A stretch of DNA of 55,776 bases from Bacteroidota bacterium (GTDB lineage Bacteria > Bacteroidota > Bacteroidia > Chitinophagales > LD1). This document shows, one piece after another, positions 26,286-36,734 of this stretch; positions within the stretch are counted from its first letter, which is position 1; every line of letters begins with the position of its first letter. The notes beneath the pieces were generated by a model. It saw only the letters and a program-made list of their open reading frames with translations, ran no database searches and had not been told where the DNA came from. Made by a program: the position numbers and the translations under genes. The stretch spans positions 1 through 55,776 of the forward strand of contig JADJZU010000022.1 of NCBI GenBank assembly GCA_016715625.1. The letters are read 5' to 3'.

Positions 26286-27398
26286 TATTCACTGAGCCAA
26301 TGGCTTTGTGTTTTAAAATCGTAACGTACTACAGGAGCTAATTCGTTGCGTTCTTTATAGTAGGAACGAAGCACCGGAATATTTCTTAAAAAGAGCCATT
26401 CCATTATTCTGTTGACAGGTTTTGTTTCCAACAAGTCAGCTTTTTTATTGTAGCGAACCAGATTTTCTCTGTCAATAACGCCTGTTGACAAATATGCGTC
26501 AACCGTATAAAGCTTCTGGTATTTGAAAAACACTGTCCACAAATCTTCGCAAAATGTTTGCATGGAAGTAATGTTCAATTCATCTTTTGCAAGGTTCCAT
26601 AGGTGGCGTTTGAAAAAAAGTAGCCCCTGATGGTATGTGCCTGCCTGTTTGACCATAAAGACTTCTTCGAAAGATGTGCTCGTTCCATCTGCGGCTTGGA
26701 GTAGTTTGATTGTTTATCTGAAAACCACCCTGGGTAGTAATGGTTTGAATGCCTGTAAGCCAGTTGATATCTGGATACTTATTGAAAATGTCATTGACTG
26801 TGTTAAACACGTCTTGCACGAGGGTAACATCTTGTAGAATTATTGTAAAGTAACTTGCACTCGATGAGTTTAGGGCTTCTACCAAAATTTCAGGAGTTGT
26901 ATCTGCATAGATTAGTTTAAACTCAATTTGCGACAAAGGATAGTTAGTGCTGAATCCTTTGGTTGGTGGCTGACTTTTGTTGTTATCCTTTGAAAAAACC
27001 ATGCATAATATCTTCGGATATTTTCTCTCAAAATCAGTTTGGTTACACCATTCTTGGTACATTTTATGAGCATCTTCTACAGCATCGGCAGCCATCTCGT
27101 TGGCCATTTCCATGGCCGTATTTGCTAAATATGAATTTTTAAGGATATCCGATATTGCTTCATAGGCAACGAAAAACTTTATTCGCTCTGGCAAAACATC
27201 GGTAAAGAGACTAGTATCGGCCAAAGAAAAAAATGAGCCGGTATCGCTATGAATTATATTCTGAACTGCAGGATAGAGTTTGTTTCCAAACGATCTAACA
27301 GCGCTACTGCAAATTTTAGATGACAGCAGATATTGGGTTCTGACCTCTGAAAGCTGTTTAGTGCCATACAAGTCTATTGTAATATCTTTTTCGAACAT
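26282..27398 (-). CDS. Divergent GT-A glycosyltransferase-like protein with extra N-terminal domain, one frameshift
   Basis: Two frames joined near 26600-26650. Residues 1-130 are a helical region I do not recognise (VRTQYLLSSKICSSAVRSFG, AMEMANEMAADAVEDAHKMY). From about residue 135 a degenerate GT-A core appears (YPKILCMVFSKDNN, LIYADTTPEILVEALNSSSA, IILQDVTLVQDVFNTVNDIF, INWLTGIQTI) with an equivalent of the RWNEHIFRRSLY segment. After the shift come GLLFFKRHLWNLAKDELN and a C-terminal tail RNIPVLRSYYKERNELAPVV. Classical DxD motifs are weak. The reading may extend upstream to about 27480, where no ATG is seen. Possibly a non-catalytic or highly divergent paralogue of the 32315 gene. Confidence 0.55.
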
Positions 27399-27484
27399 TG
27401 AAGGTAACTTCTCTAAAATGTAATCGACACATATTTCGAAATTGGCATCATAATATACCTTCGAACTATTAAAGTCTGTAAGCT

Positions 27485-28231
27485 TTAGCTCTCTTTTTCT
27501 GTCAGTAAAGGAACCTGAAAAACCCCTTTGTGAACTGAATTAGTTCCTTCTTCGCCATAGTTAGTCGACACTGCAGTATTTGGATATACAAAATACATTC
27601 CCCTGTTTATCATGTAATCGACAAAGTGCTTCTTCCACGAACCTTTGGTCCAGTTATTTGCTAAATAAATCGGTAACTTACTGGTATAATTATGTTCTCC
27701 GTTTTCTTGTAACCATGCTTTAAACGGCTTCCAGTGACTTGCGGAAAACATTTGCCCCCAAGATGAAGGTAACTGAATAAAATGTATATCAAATCCATCA
27801 TCAATAGGATGAAACGGGTAGTAATAGTTCTCAGTATGGAAGTAACGATAAAGGGACACTCCGGCAATTCGTTCATCGTTCTTGTAGTATGCGGCCGTCT
27901 GAAGAGAATAGTCATAAAACCATGGAGATACCAGGAGGTCATCTTCTAGCATGATAATGCTATCGTATTGCTCTGTAAGGTCTCCGCAACGCAGCACATG
28001 CTCTTTTAGGCCAAGATGCTCTGAATGACATATCACCTTCTTGTCACCATGTGTCCATTCTACCGTTTCAGCATATTGTTGCACTTCAGGGTTGTTGCTT
28101 TTGTCAATGCTGATGATGAGCGGTACATTGCCGCCCTCCGGATAATGCGCAGCCAAAACAGAACCCACCAGCCGCTGCAGGCAATGCAGCCTGTTGTAAG
28201 CAATAATGACTATGGCCGGATTTTGTTGCAT
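27485..28231 (-). CDS. Glycosyltransferase (GT-A fold, sugar nucleotide type)
   Basis: An intact 248-residue protein. Features: AIVIIAYNRLHCLQRLVGSV at the N-terminus, VPLIISIDKSNNPEVQQYAE, GLKEHVLRCGDLTEQYDSII and a clear metal-binding MLEDDLLVSPWFYDY at about residue 105. Then SSWGQMFSASHWKPFKAWL. The EDD motif with a following FYDY resembles glycosyltransferases annotated as GT2/GNT-I-like. The start overlaps the dehydrogenase stop by one base. The substrate is not predictable. Confidence 0.75.
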   Translation of the reverse strand: MQQNPAIVIIAYNRLHCLQRLVGSVLAAHYPEGGNVPLIISIDKSNNPEVQQYAETVEWTHGDKKVICHSEHLGLKEHVLRCGDLTEQYDSIIMLEDDLLVSPWFYDYSLQTAAYYKNDERIAGVSLYRYFHTENYYYPFHPIDDGFDIHFIQLPSSWGQMFSASHWKPFKAWLQENGEHNYTSKLPIYLANNWTKGSWKKHFVDYMINRGMYFVYPNTAVSTNYGEEGTNSVHKGVFQVPLLTEKES

Positions 28232-29334
28232 CAGCTTTTTAGTTCGTATTGAAACAGGCTTCCGTATTGCTTTGTCAACTCTTCAATAATGGCCACTTTC
28301 TCTTTTATCAGTACCTTCCTACCTGATTTTACAAGCCTTTTTGCCAATTCTAATGGCTGCGCCTCTTCTAATATTACGGTTCCGGGCTTATACACCACTT
28401 CGTCAAAAACAATCACCTCATCCGGTTTATAGTCCTTCATATACTGCTCGTATTGAAACTGTAGGTGTTGTCGATTCACATTGTCAGTAGCTTCGCTGAT
28501 GAGCAGATTGTAACCGGAATTGCGCGCAAAAAGGTTGAGGGCACGGTTATCGCGCGGAAAGCAGGGACCGCCAAACCCAAATCCGTATTTAAGATACTTG
28601 CTGCCAATGCGTGAGTCAGCACCTATAGCTTCCAGTATTTTTTCGGCATCGGCACCTGCTGTGGTAGCCAAATCGCCCACAGAGTTAGCAAAGGAAATTT
28701 TGGTGGTAAGAAAACAGTTAGTGGCCAGTTTCGCTATTTCGGCACTGATGCGGTTCATGCGGCAAACCGTGAAGTCGCTTTTGCACATGTTGCGGTAGAT
28801 GGCTTCTAGGGCATCTCCAATGGCAGCATCTGCTTCTCCTATCAATATCTGATCGGGGTACAGCTGGTCGTGTATGATGCTGCCTTGAGCAATAAACTCC
28901 GGGTTATAAGAAACCTGATAGTTAAATGGAGCAAGTCTTTCTTGTAGTGTGTCGCAATAACCGGGCATTACGGTGCAGCCTATCACCAGGTCTACTCTTT
29001 GAACCGTATGCCCAAATACGATCAACTGCTCCACTACACGTTCTATCTGCGAGTGGTCGTACCCGCCATCTGGTAAAGAGGGCGTGGCAACCATAACAAA
29101 AGTGAGTGAAATGGGTTCTATAAGCACTTGGTCTATTTGTGTGTGTACTGTAAGATGGCGGGCATGTTGTAGCCATTCGTTTACCTGAGGTTCATAGCTG
29201 CAAAAACTTTTATCGTTTAGTTGCTTAACGTAGCTTTCGGAGATGTCTACACCTACAACGGTGTAGCCTGCTCGTTCTAAATTTAAACCGAAGCAAAGTC
29301 CGAGCTTCCCAATGCCAAGAATGCCAATAGTCAT
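28231..29334 (-). CDS. UDP-glucose/GDP-mannose dehydrogenase family protein
   Basis: 367 residues, shorter than the usual 430. It oxidises an NDP-sugar to the uronic acid with two NAD. Rossmann motif at 5-13 (ILGIGKLGL), MVATPSLPDGGYD, YNPEFIAQGSIIHDQLYPDQ, Lys202 and Asn207 in SAEIAKLATNCFLTTKISFA, and the nucleophile Cys258 in GFGFGGPCFPRD are all present. The C-terminal NAD-binding part is reduced (YKPDEVIVFDEVVYKPGTVI), which is odd for the family. The enzyme would supply a uronic acid for the glycan. Intact ORF. Confidence 0.88.
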   Translation of the reverse strand: MTIGILGIGKLGLCFGLNLERAGYTVVGVDISESYVKQLNDKSFCSYEPQVNEWLQHARHLTVHTQIDQVLIEPISLTFVMVATPSLPDGGYDHSQIERVVEQLIVFGHTVQRVDLVIGCTVMPGYCDTLQERLAPFNYQVSYNPEFIAQGSIIHDQLYPDQILIGEADAAIGDALEAIYRNMCKSDFTVCRMNRISAEIAKLATNCFLTTKISFANSVGDLATTAGADAEKILEAIGADSRIGSKYLKYGFGFGGPCFPRDNRALNLFARNSGYNLLISEATDNVNRQHLQFQYEQYMKDYKPDEVIVFDEVVYKPGTVILEEAQPLELAKRLVKSGRKVLIKEKVAIIEELTKQYGSLFQYELKS

Positions 29335-29361
29335 CTTATGAAATGTTAATGCCGAATGTAG

Positions 29362-30394
29362 TTAATTGAAAGGATTGAAGACTACCTCTTCAAATTTTTC
29401 ATTCGTAAATCCCCAATCACTTTTGTTAAATCCGTAAGTTACGTGTTCACGCATTAACTGTTTTCCTGCTTCAATTACTATGTCTAATCCTACCCGGCTT
29501 ATCATGAATAAACTTCAATCTTTCAACTGCGCTCAACGTTTCCCAACCATTTGTATGTTCGATATGGTAGGTGCATGCCTCAGTTGGAAATATCACTTGT
29601 TTCAGCCCAAGGGATTTTGCCGCAATAAGCGCCATAGTATCAATATGGATGGAATAAAAATCCAATTCCGGATAACCCGCTATGGCTTCCCAGGCATTCC
29701 TATGCATTAATGTGAAATCACCGCAGCCAACAGTATCTAGTTTTTCTATCTCAACCTGCTCGCTATTTCGATATCCTTGAACTATGTCAAAAACAAAGTT
29801 TAAAAATTTAGCCAATCCACAGGAGTAAAATAAAGACGGCAGGTTTGTATGAATATTAAGGTATGCACTGTTCTTACCAAGGGTACGAATTACATTGTAT
29901 TTTGCAAATGAAAGTTGGTTTTCAACCGTCTGGAAGTCATATATTCTACTGCTTACATCCTTTCTGTTTGCTCTATAGAAAGTGTCCTTTACAAACTGCT
30001 GGTTTGACATGATCTGCATGAGAGGATCAGAAAAAAGTAAGTCAACATTTGTGCAAAGTATATAGTCGGCACTGGCCCTTCTTATACCGACATTTTTAGC
30101 AATCATTTGATAAAGTGGCAGAACCTTAGAAAACCTATACTGTTGATGAATTGCCGGAGGAACTGTAATGTATCTGATACATAAAAAATCTCCATTAACT
30201 GGCTTTGGCAATATTTCACAAAGAGGTTTGCAATCTGGCGCTGGGTTCCAATCTATCACTAACAGCTCGGCTGGTACCTTATACTTATTAAATTGATATA
30301 TGAGTCCCTTTACAAACAACTCCATTCGTTGCCACATTTGACCCCCGTGGTTATCATTGCGTGATGTGGTTACAATGCTTAGGTACGGTTTCAT
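29362..30394 (-). CDS. Glycosyltransferase-like protein, GT-A paralogue 1, one frameshift near C-terminus
   Basis: About 340 residues. The main frame covers PYLSIVTTSRNDNHGGQMWQ, ELLVIDWNPAPDCKPLCEIL, NVGIRRASADYILCTNVDLL, YSIHIDTMALIAAKSLGLKQ and VIFPTEACTYHIEHTNGWET. The frame then shifts near 29480-29500 and continues GLDIVIEAGKQLMREHVTYG, NKSDWGFTNEKFEEVVFNPF to a stop at 29362. The tail matches the DNWGFPEHNF end of the neighbour at 30391, which supports the join. ASADYILCTNVDLL holds the metal-binding position. The two genes are clearly duplicated. Confidence 0.75.
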
Positions 30395-31431
30395 TTGTAT
30401 TGGATAGTGTGGAAATTATGTTCCGGGAAACCCCAATTATCGTCATTGTATATGATAGGCTTTTGGGTTTTGCGCATCCACTTCGCATCCGTTTCAAATT
30501 TATCATACATAGATTCAATATCTGCGTCTTTGGTTTCCGGAACAAACCGTCTTGAGTGATCACGATGATAAACAAGGTAAAAAAACACTTTTTCCTTCAA
30601 CCCGGAATATCTCGCCATTGCTATAGAGATAGAATCGGTATGTATAGATAAGTAGGTGTTCTCTGGATGGCCTTTGAGCTCATGCCATTTGCTATTGTGC
30701 ATCATAAAAAAATCCCCGCTTGCGTTAGTGTGTATTTCATACTCAACATTATTGTAATTGATGTTCAGGTTAAGTTTTTTCGAAAGCGTTTCGTATTCGG
30801 CAATTTTTAACTCTCTAAACAAATGCCAACGATTCATAATTTCTAATGACAGTATTTTTAAAGAGGGGCACTTTGCAATACCGCATTCGTATTTAAACCC
30901 TTTCTTAAACATTTTAAATACGGAGTTGCGAATGAGCTGAAGATTTTCATAGTTTGGTAAAAGAGGGGGAAGGCTACCCGAAAAATCAGCTCGGTCAGCC
31001 CGATAATAACAATTGACTTGAAGTTTTTTTTGTGCTATAAATTTAAAAATTGAAACATCCCAGATGACATCAGGGTTGCCCGAAACGATGTATTCTCCTG
31101 TTGCTCTGCGTATACCTATGTTTTTGGCAATGTATTCATATAGTGGTACGTTTTTGCGTATGGCTTTATGGCTTATTGAATTATGAAACGATGCTTCAAC
31201 TGTTATAATCTTAAACTTTACATAAGCTGAGAGTGGGAAGTTAATGGCTTCTGTAATTGATGAATTCTCTTCAATAGGGTTGTAATTTACTACTAAGAAT
31301 TCCGAATGAATTTTGAACAAGTTTGCATAGTGGCAAAACCAATTTACACAGTCTTGCATGCGAATATTAAAATCACCTCCGTAGTTATCGTTTCGGGCGG
31401 CTACTACAACGGAAATGTATGGAGTTGTCAT
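30391..31431 (-). CDS. Glycosyltransferase-like protein, GT-A paralogue 2
   Basis: An intact 346-residue protein. Landmarks: PYISVVVAARNDNYGGDFNI, EFLVVNYNPIEENSSITEAI, KNIGIRRATGEYIVSGNPDV, GDFFMMHNSKWHELKGHPEN, YLSIHTDSISIAMARYSGLK, and the closing IIYNDDNWGFPEHNFHTI. The opening SVVVAARNDNYGGD is the same as in the gene downstream, and they overlap by ATGA. The metal-binding Asp is part of SGNPDVIWDVS. The sugar substrate is unknown. Confidence 0.75.
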   Translation of the reverse strand: MTTPYISVVVAARNDNYGGDFNIRMQDCVNWFCHYANLFKIHSEFLVVNYNPIEENSSITEAINFPLSAYVKFKIITVEASFHNSISHKAIRKNVPLYEYIAKNIGIRRATGEYIVSGNPDVIWDVSIFKFIAQKKLQVNCYYRADRADFSGSLPPLLPNYENLQLIRNSVFKMFKKGFKYECGIAKCPSLKILSLEIMNRWHLFRELKIAEYETLSKKLNLNINYNNVEYEIHTNASGDFFMMHNSKWHELKGHPENTYLSIHTDSISIAMARYSGLKEKVFFYLVYHRDHSRRFVPETKDADIESMYDKFETDAKWMRKTQKPIIYNDDNWGFPEHNFHTIQYK

Positions 31432-31451
31432 TGGCTATAGGAGAACATTTG

Positions 31452-32318
31452 CTATTTATGATGGACTAAAACTGGAGGCGTTTTTGAAGTACATAAATAG
31501 ATATTTTTCAAGATTGGACTATTCAAGAAATAAAACAGTCGTAATAGTCTATGCTGCACTAAAAACAAAATTGCAGTAAAAAGCGCAGCCAATTTGCTTG
31601 AGTTTATCTCTTGTTTACGTGCTTGTTCACACTGAAATAAATACAGAGTTCTGTTTGCGTTTGTTGATTGCTGATTAACGCCCCTAGTAATTCTAAAAGC
31701 CCCTATTGGAACTGTTGTAGTGTATAACTTTTCATATCTAAAAAACCGACACCATAATTCATAGTCAAACGCTATTGTGTATTGTTCAACATTCAATCGT
31801 CCACCAGCTTGTTCCCATAGTTCGCGCCTCCAAAAAGTGCTCTCCTGCTGAATTGCAGCATGTTTTTGATGTAAAAATAATTGTTTGCTCCAGCGTTCTG
31901 ACGCTATGTCATTATAGTTGTACAACGCCCCACGGCTGTTCAAGTACTGGGGTACACCGGTAATCCATTTAACATCCGGATTAGCAGAAAATGTTCTACC
32001 CAAAGCAAATAAGCTACCCGGCATTAAACAGTCATCTGCATTTATCCATCCCATTATTTTTCCAGTTGTCATTTGTAAACCTTGCTGTAATGCCAAGTGA
32101 TGACCACCGTCCTTACCAGATTGCCAATAGGTAAGTTGAGATTCATACTTTTTTATTATCTCAACAGAACCATCTATGCTCCCTCCATCAAAAATCATAT
32201 ACTCCAAATTTGGATACTTCTGATCTAAAACGGAACGTATGGTATGCTCCAAGTAATGCCCATGATTGAGGTTTACGGTTACTATCGAAATTTTTGGAAG
32301 ATTACTAAAGGATTTCAT
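31452..32318 (-). CDS. Glycosyltransferase family 2
   Basis: An intact 288-residue GT2 enzyme with all signatures: KISIVTVNLNHGHYLEHTIR, the nucleotide-binding YMIFDGGSIDGSVEIIKKYE, the metal-binding MGWINADDCLMPGSLFALG, and the acceptor-side HAAIQQESTFWRRELWEQAG. The C-terminal tail ends SPILKNIYLCTSKTPPVLVH, like other members of this cluster. It overlaps the 32315-33208 gene by ATGA. Confidence 0.85.
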   Translation of the reverse strand: MKSFSNLPKISIVTVNLNHGHYLEHTIRSVLDQKYPNLEYMIFDGGSIDGSVEIIKKYESQLTYWQSGKDGGHHLALQQGLQMTTGKIMGWINADDCLMPGSLFALGRTFSANPDVKWITGVPQYLNSRGALYNYNDIASERWSKQLFLHQKHAAIQQESTFWRRELWEQAGGRLNVEQYTIAFDYELWCRFFRYEKLYTTTVPIGAFRITRGVNQQSTNANRTLYLFQCEQARKQEINSSKLAALFTAILFLVQHRLLRLFYFLNSPILKNIYLCTSKTPPVLVHHK

Positions 32319-33208
32319 TTGTGCAGATAACGAGTTGGTGGATATTTTTCAAAAAAATAAGTATCCGCTTCCATATCATAGTTAATCAAAGGTTGGTACT
32401 CAAAATTTTCCCTTTGGATATATCGTAATACCGGTACATTAGCTACAAACGCCCAACTAAAAAAAGTGGCTGTTATTCTTTTCATCAATAGATACAACTT
32501 GATTTTCCAAAATGCTTTTTCCGACCTTTGCTGAGGGAAAAAAGACACTGCATAGTTTAAGTTCTCAAAATATTTCGAGGGTGGTTGCCAGACAATGGCA
32601 GTGCTTAAATAGGTGGTGTATAGTTTTTCTGTTTCAAACAACTTTAACCAACATGCTGCATCTGGAACTCCATAGTATACACTATCAGTAAATGGAAGGG
32701 CATTCCCCCATACTGCAGTCTTTACAAATGTGCCCGAAAATGGAATGTGATATTTGAAAATTTTAGACTGTCTGGTATAAAAATCAAGCGCGCTCCATCG
32801 TATTTCATTATGCCTGTTAGGTTTTAATAATCCAAATTCTGTTTTGGTGGTTAGATATCCGGTTAGCCACGAAACATCATCGCATGAACTAAAAATATGT
32901 TCTACTTCTACTAAACAGGCAGTGCATAAGCTCTCACCTGATTTAAGTATGGTTGTGATTTTACCTCTGCAAAGCAAAATACATTCTGTAATCACCTGTG
33001 TTATTGGTATGCTGGCATCAAAACAAACTACCTGCACAGGAAAGGGAAGCTTGACGGATATGTTTTCAATAGCTTCCTCAGTGGTGGCAATTATAAGTTC
33101 TAAGGAGTCATAGTTCTGTGCCAGAATAGATTTAATTGTTATGAGGTTGTTTTCTTGGGTGTCACCAGCCCAAAATATTATTGAGTAAGTATATCCTGCT
33201 GTATTCAT
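32315..33208 (-). CDS. Divergent GT-A glycosyltransferase-like protein
   Basis: The start is set at ATG 33208 (MNTAGYTYSIIFWAGDTQEN), since the upstream part of the open frame has no similarity to its neighbours. About 297 residues. The core echoes GT2 (NNLITIKSILAQNYDSLELI, ILLCRGKITTILKSGESLCT, VSWLTGYLTT, FSGTFVKTAVWGNALPF), but DGGSTD and DxD are lost: a KSGESL segment replaces them. The tail has ANVPVLRYIQRENFEYQPLI, matching the RNIPVLRSYYKERNELAPVV tail at 26340. Perhaps a non-catalytic partner of the true GT2 beside it. Confidence 0.6.
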   Translation of the reverse strand: MNTAGYTYSIIFWAGDTQENNLITIKSILAQNYDSLELIIATTEEAIENISVKLPFPVQVVCFDASIPITQVITECILLCRGKITTILKSGESLCTACLVEVEHIFSSCDDVSWLTGYLTTKTEFGLLKPNRHNEIRWSALDFYTRQSKIFKYHIPFSGTFVKTAVWGNALPFTDSVYYGVPDAACWLKLFETEKLYTTYLSTAIVWQPPSKYFENLNYAVSFFPQQRSEKAFWKIKLYLLMKRITATFFSWAFVANVPVLRYIQRENFEYQPLINYDMEADTYFFEKYPPTRYLHK

Positions 33209-33422
33209 TTTTTGACCTACAAAATTTATCCTTAAACAAATCGCTTCAGAATTTAGGCTACTACAATGGTCGTTAATTTCGGGCAAAAAGATTGATTATT
33301 TCAGGTCGCGATGTAATATTTTTTGCATTACCAGTGAACATCTTACACCATTATAACCCAGCGAGTAATTGTTGTGAGTTTAACGCATGGGCATAAAATT
33401 ATCTAGGTTGTTATTCCCTCGT

Positions 33423-34718
33423 CTAAGGTGTTGAAGTTGAAAGACTATCAATTATTTTATGTAAAAAACGTGCGTAGATGGCATGCCCATTATCATTAAA
33501 GTGTCCATTATCCATGTCGTAATCCTGTTCCTTTACGGGTGAGGGGAAGTATTCAAGGCTGTCAAACTGGTGGGGTACGTTATTGGCATTCTTGTTCATG
33601 AAATCTGAAATTGATACTAACACAAAATCTGCTCCGTTTTTCACACTTAAATTATTGATAGCCATAAGCTGATCGTGAGAGTAGAGACGGTCTGGCTTTG
33701 GAGGTTCAGTATGAGAATAGTTGAAAGGAATACGCGCATTATTTACTAAGCCGTAATGATTTAGTGCTTTCCAAAGCAATGTGGTTATGGCGGTTGTAGA
33801 ACAGAATTGGTTAAATAGATTGTTAGCTGTCGGTATTGAAATGTCCTCGAGTATAAAATCATAAATACTGTCGGCACTGGTAAACAAAATCCCGTTGGAG
33901 TAAGAATAAAGGTTACCAGCATTGGTATGGTAATAAATGGGGTAATTTAGGTAGGGCGATCTATCGAAGTAACAAACATCGTTCCCCATAAAAAAATTGC
34001 AAATTACAATGTCGGGCTTGATCAGTTCAATGTATTGTTTATGCTACAATTTGATACTGTAATGCATCTGCGCCTGGTATGCCGGTGTTGTATACAGCAT
34101 AACCTTGTTGGAGTAATAGGTCGGCAAAACTTGAGGTGCACCTATCGGCAGCACTGCCCCATGTAAATGAATCGCCAAGTAGCAAAATTTTTTTGTGCCT
34201 TCTCCAGGCTGTTTAAAAGGAATGCTTCTGAATCCCTGTACGTTAATAGGCGAGTTGTAGTATTCTTTGATTAGTGCTATGAGCCCTTTGTGTGTTTGGC
34301 TGTTTAACTTGCTGAACTCGTTTTGTGTAAACTTGTTGGTGTTTTTGAAAGAGTCATCAAAGATATTGGTATAGTCTAAGACTGTAAGGTAAACAGATTT
34401 TGAGTAGTGCCGGGTTTGCCAAAAATAGGTTATAAAGTTTGCTAAACGTTGGAGCAGATTTACGCGTTTTTGCCGAGCTATGTAATTATTCATAACAGGC
34501 CTTGCCGATGTATCTATACAAAAAATACCTGCGTTATCTGTTTGAAAACCCTTTAGCAGTTGCAGCCTGTCTACTTTTTCAAACCACATGTTACTACCAC
34601 ATATACCCGGTGTAATATTCACAAATACTCTAAGGATTATTTCAGAGATACTGAGCGTAAAAAGAACACTACCAAGAAGTAGTAATTTTTTGATTCTTGT
34701 TTTGTTTGAGCGGTGCAT
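33423..34718 (-). CDS. SGNH/GDSL-type hydrolase or acyl transferase, frameshifted
   Basis: About 430 residues across three frame segments. A signal anchor (KKLLLLGSVLFTLSISEIIL) starts at 34718. After a shift near 34200 the frame reads KKILLLGDSFTWGSAADRC, which holds the catalytic Ser of block I. A further shift near 34025-34040 leads to QYIELIKPDIVICNFFMGND (block III Asn-Asp). The C-terminal MDNGHFNDNGHAIYARFLHK holds the Asp-x-x-His pair. The set suits an extracytoplasmic esterase or O-acetyl transferase acting on the glycan. A second SGNH protein lies at 40823. Confidence 0.75.
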
Positions 34719-35237
34719 TTTGAGAAAAGCGTAATGTATACAGGTTAGTCACAAATGAGGCTATCCTTACTATGAATGTAATAAATTCAATTCAAGCTCA
34801 TTATGCTTCAGTTGCCGCTTAGTTTTTAAAGGCTTAGATAGAATAGCTTATTGTGCAAAAGTGGCGAACTCTAACATGGATTTATATGAGATTCTACCGC
34901 ACGTAAGGCAGGGCTTGTTTAATTGTACCTTAAATTTTAGCATTCTTATCAGACAGCAAATGTGGGTTGTGTTTTTTAAATTGTTCAAAAGGGAGGGGAC
35001 CTTTGAGTCAAATTGTATAGTTACTCCAGTACTCAAAAGTTGTAGTTAGAATAAGCAGGAGTCAACTAAAGTAGATGATAGGGAAAGTAACTCTGAGAAG
35101 ATAAACGAATTGACTTTCTAGAGTCTTTGTTGTCAGCCTTGATGGTGGCATAATATTATGCCAGCTTCGAAGCAAAGTATGCCATACGATTAATGAACCA
35201 TTTTTTAAAACTCCATGTAGTTAATTATAATCATTCA
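34719..35237. other. Gene-free stretch inside the glycan cluster
   Basis: 519 bases without a gene I can support. Short open frames on both strands over 34848-35049 mirror each other and have no recognisable features. No terminator or repeat was found by eye. It may hold the promoter of the 34718 gene or be the remains of a deleted gene. Confidence 0.4.
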
Positions 35238-36715
35238 CTAGTTCCATTGTTGTTTACCTACGGAATAAACAACATACTCGCCATTCCGGTATTTTTCATT
35301 AAAAACTAACCCGCACTTGTTCGCAGTATCAATAAATACGGAGCTGTGAAATATAGAGTCCATTTCTAAGTTTCGCTGAAAAAACAAGTTGTCATAACCA
35401 TCTTTGGTTACCAACCTCAGAAGCACCAGGTGAGAAAACTTTTCATAATGCGCGTATTTTTTTAATCCCGGATAATGGGGAAAGTAGCTGCGGCTGGTAG
35501 GTATGCCAGCTAATGCATTTATACCGCAGTAATTAAAATTTGCTACGTTCATTACATACTTAGATGTTGGTTTTTTATTCAGACGAATCCATTCACATGA
35601 CTCATAAAATCCCGATGCTGTAGTAATTTGCATAACCTGCCTAAAAGTAGATTTAATGGGGGGTATGTAAACGAATACGAGAACTGCTGAAAAAAATAAA
35701 GCAAGCAGTTTGCTACCTGTAGAAACTTTAGACAAAAAATAACCCATAAATGGGAACAATAAAAATAGAGCGGTAGAAAGATACCGTCCCTGCGACTCAA
35801 GCGTGCGATTGGCCCATTTGTAAAACACCGTTGCTATTAATACAGCCACTAAAACCTGAAGTGGAAGATGTTTCTTGTGTCGCCAGCAATACCATACAGA
35901 AGCTACAGCTATAAATGCCAGTGAAAACGAAAAAGCAAAGTCTGAACGTATTTCATAAAACATGCGCAGATAGCTTCTGGGGTTTGACTGATAGGAATAG
36001 AAAACTTCCAAATCGCTCATGTAAATACCGTAGGTGAAAAAACCTCTTTCTAACTTTGCCCAAAGCATATAAATTGCAATAGGCCCAAAATTCATAGCTC
36101 CGTATAAAAGAGTTCTGCGCAGGTTTGCATCGTAAAAAAATAACATCAACGTTAGTCCACCCGCAAATAGCCAACCATCAAACCGTATCCAACTAGCAAA
36201 CCCTATAAAGACCGATGAAAAGATCAGGGGCAATAATTTTTTTGTATCTAAGTGCAGATACAATAGATACAGCGCACAGAAAACACAAAACAGAAAAGGC
36301 ACTTCTGGCATTGTAATAACACTGTATTTGGCCTGAAAAGGATTTAATGCCAACAGCAAAGCCGCAAAAAAAGAGGCAGTGGTGTTACGGAAAAGCTTTT
36401 GAGTAAGCAAAAACAAAGGCACTACAGTAAATATCCCAGTAAATAGTGTAATTAATTTGCTCCCATTAATGGGTACGAGGGATGAGCCACTATACCCAAA
36501 TACAAAAAAAAATGATGAAACGGCAGCCAAACCAATGCTCCCGGCTTTAGAAAACTTCCTTCCAGATAATCAAACTCATAAGACTGAATAAACCGACACA
36601 TGGCATCGCCTTCGATAGTAACCAGCGGAAAGTGGTTAAAAAAATACACGCGCAGGGCAGCTGCCACTGCTAGTATAAAAACCATACAACCTGGTTGAGA
36701 AATGGGAAACCTCAT
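35238..36715 (-). CDS. GT-C glycosyltransferase (ArnT/PMT-like integral membrane protein), one frameshift
   Basis: About 490 residues with some ten membrane helices, joined across a 9-A homopolymer at about 36500-36508. The N-terminal part (MRFPISQPGCMVFILAVAAA, FFNHFPLVTIEGDAMCRFIQ) has the acidic first-loop motif EGD in the place of the catalytic Asp of GT-C enzymes. The rest gives NGSKLITLFTGIFTVVPLFL, FFAALLLALNPFQAKYSVIT, WIRFDGWLFAGGLTLMLFFY and so on. Such enzymes move a sugar from a polyprenyl-phosphate carrier on the periplasmic side. The neighbouring DPM/GtrB-like GT2 (36735) could make that carrier. Confidence 0.75.
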
Positions 36716-36734
36716 AATCGGTCGATTTTTCGGG

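Noticed and set aside
34848..35049. Small ORFs on both strands in the 519-base gap
   Set aside because: They overlap each other in antisense and show no signal, motif or ribosome site.
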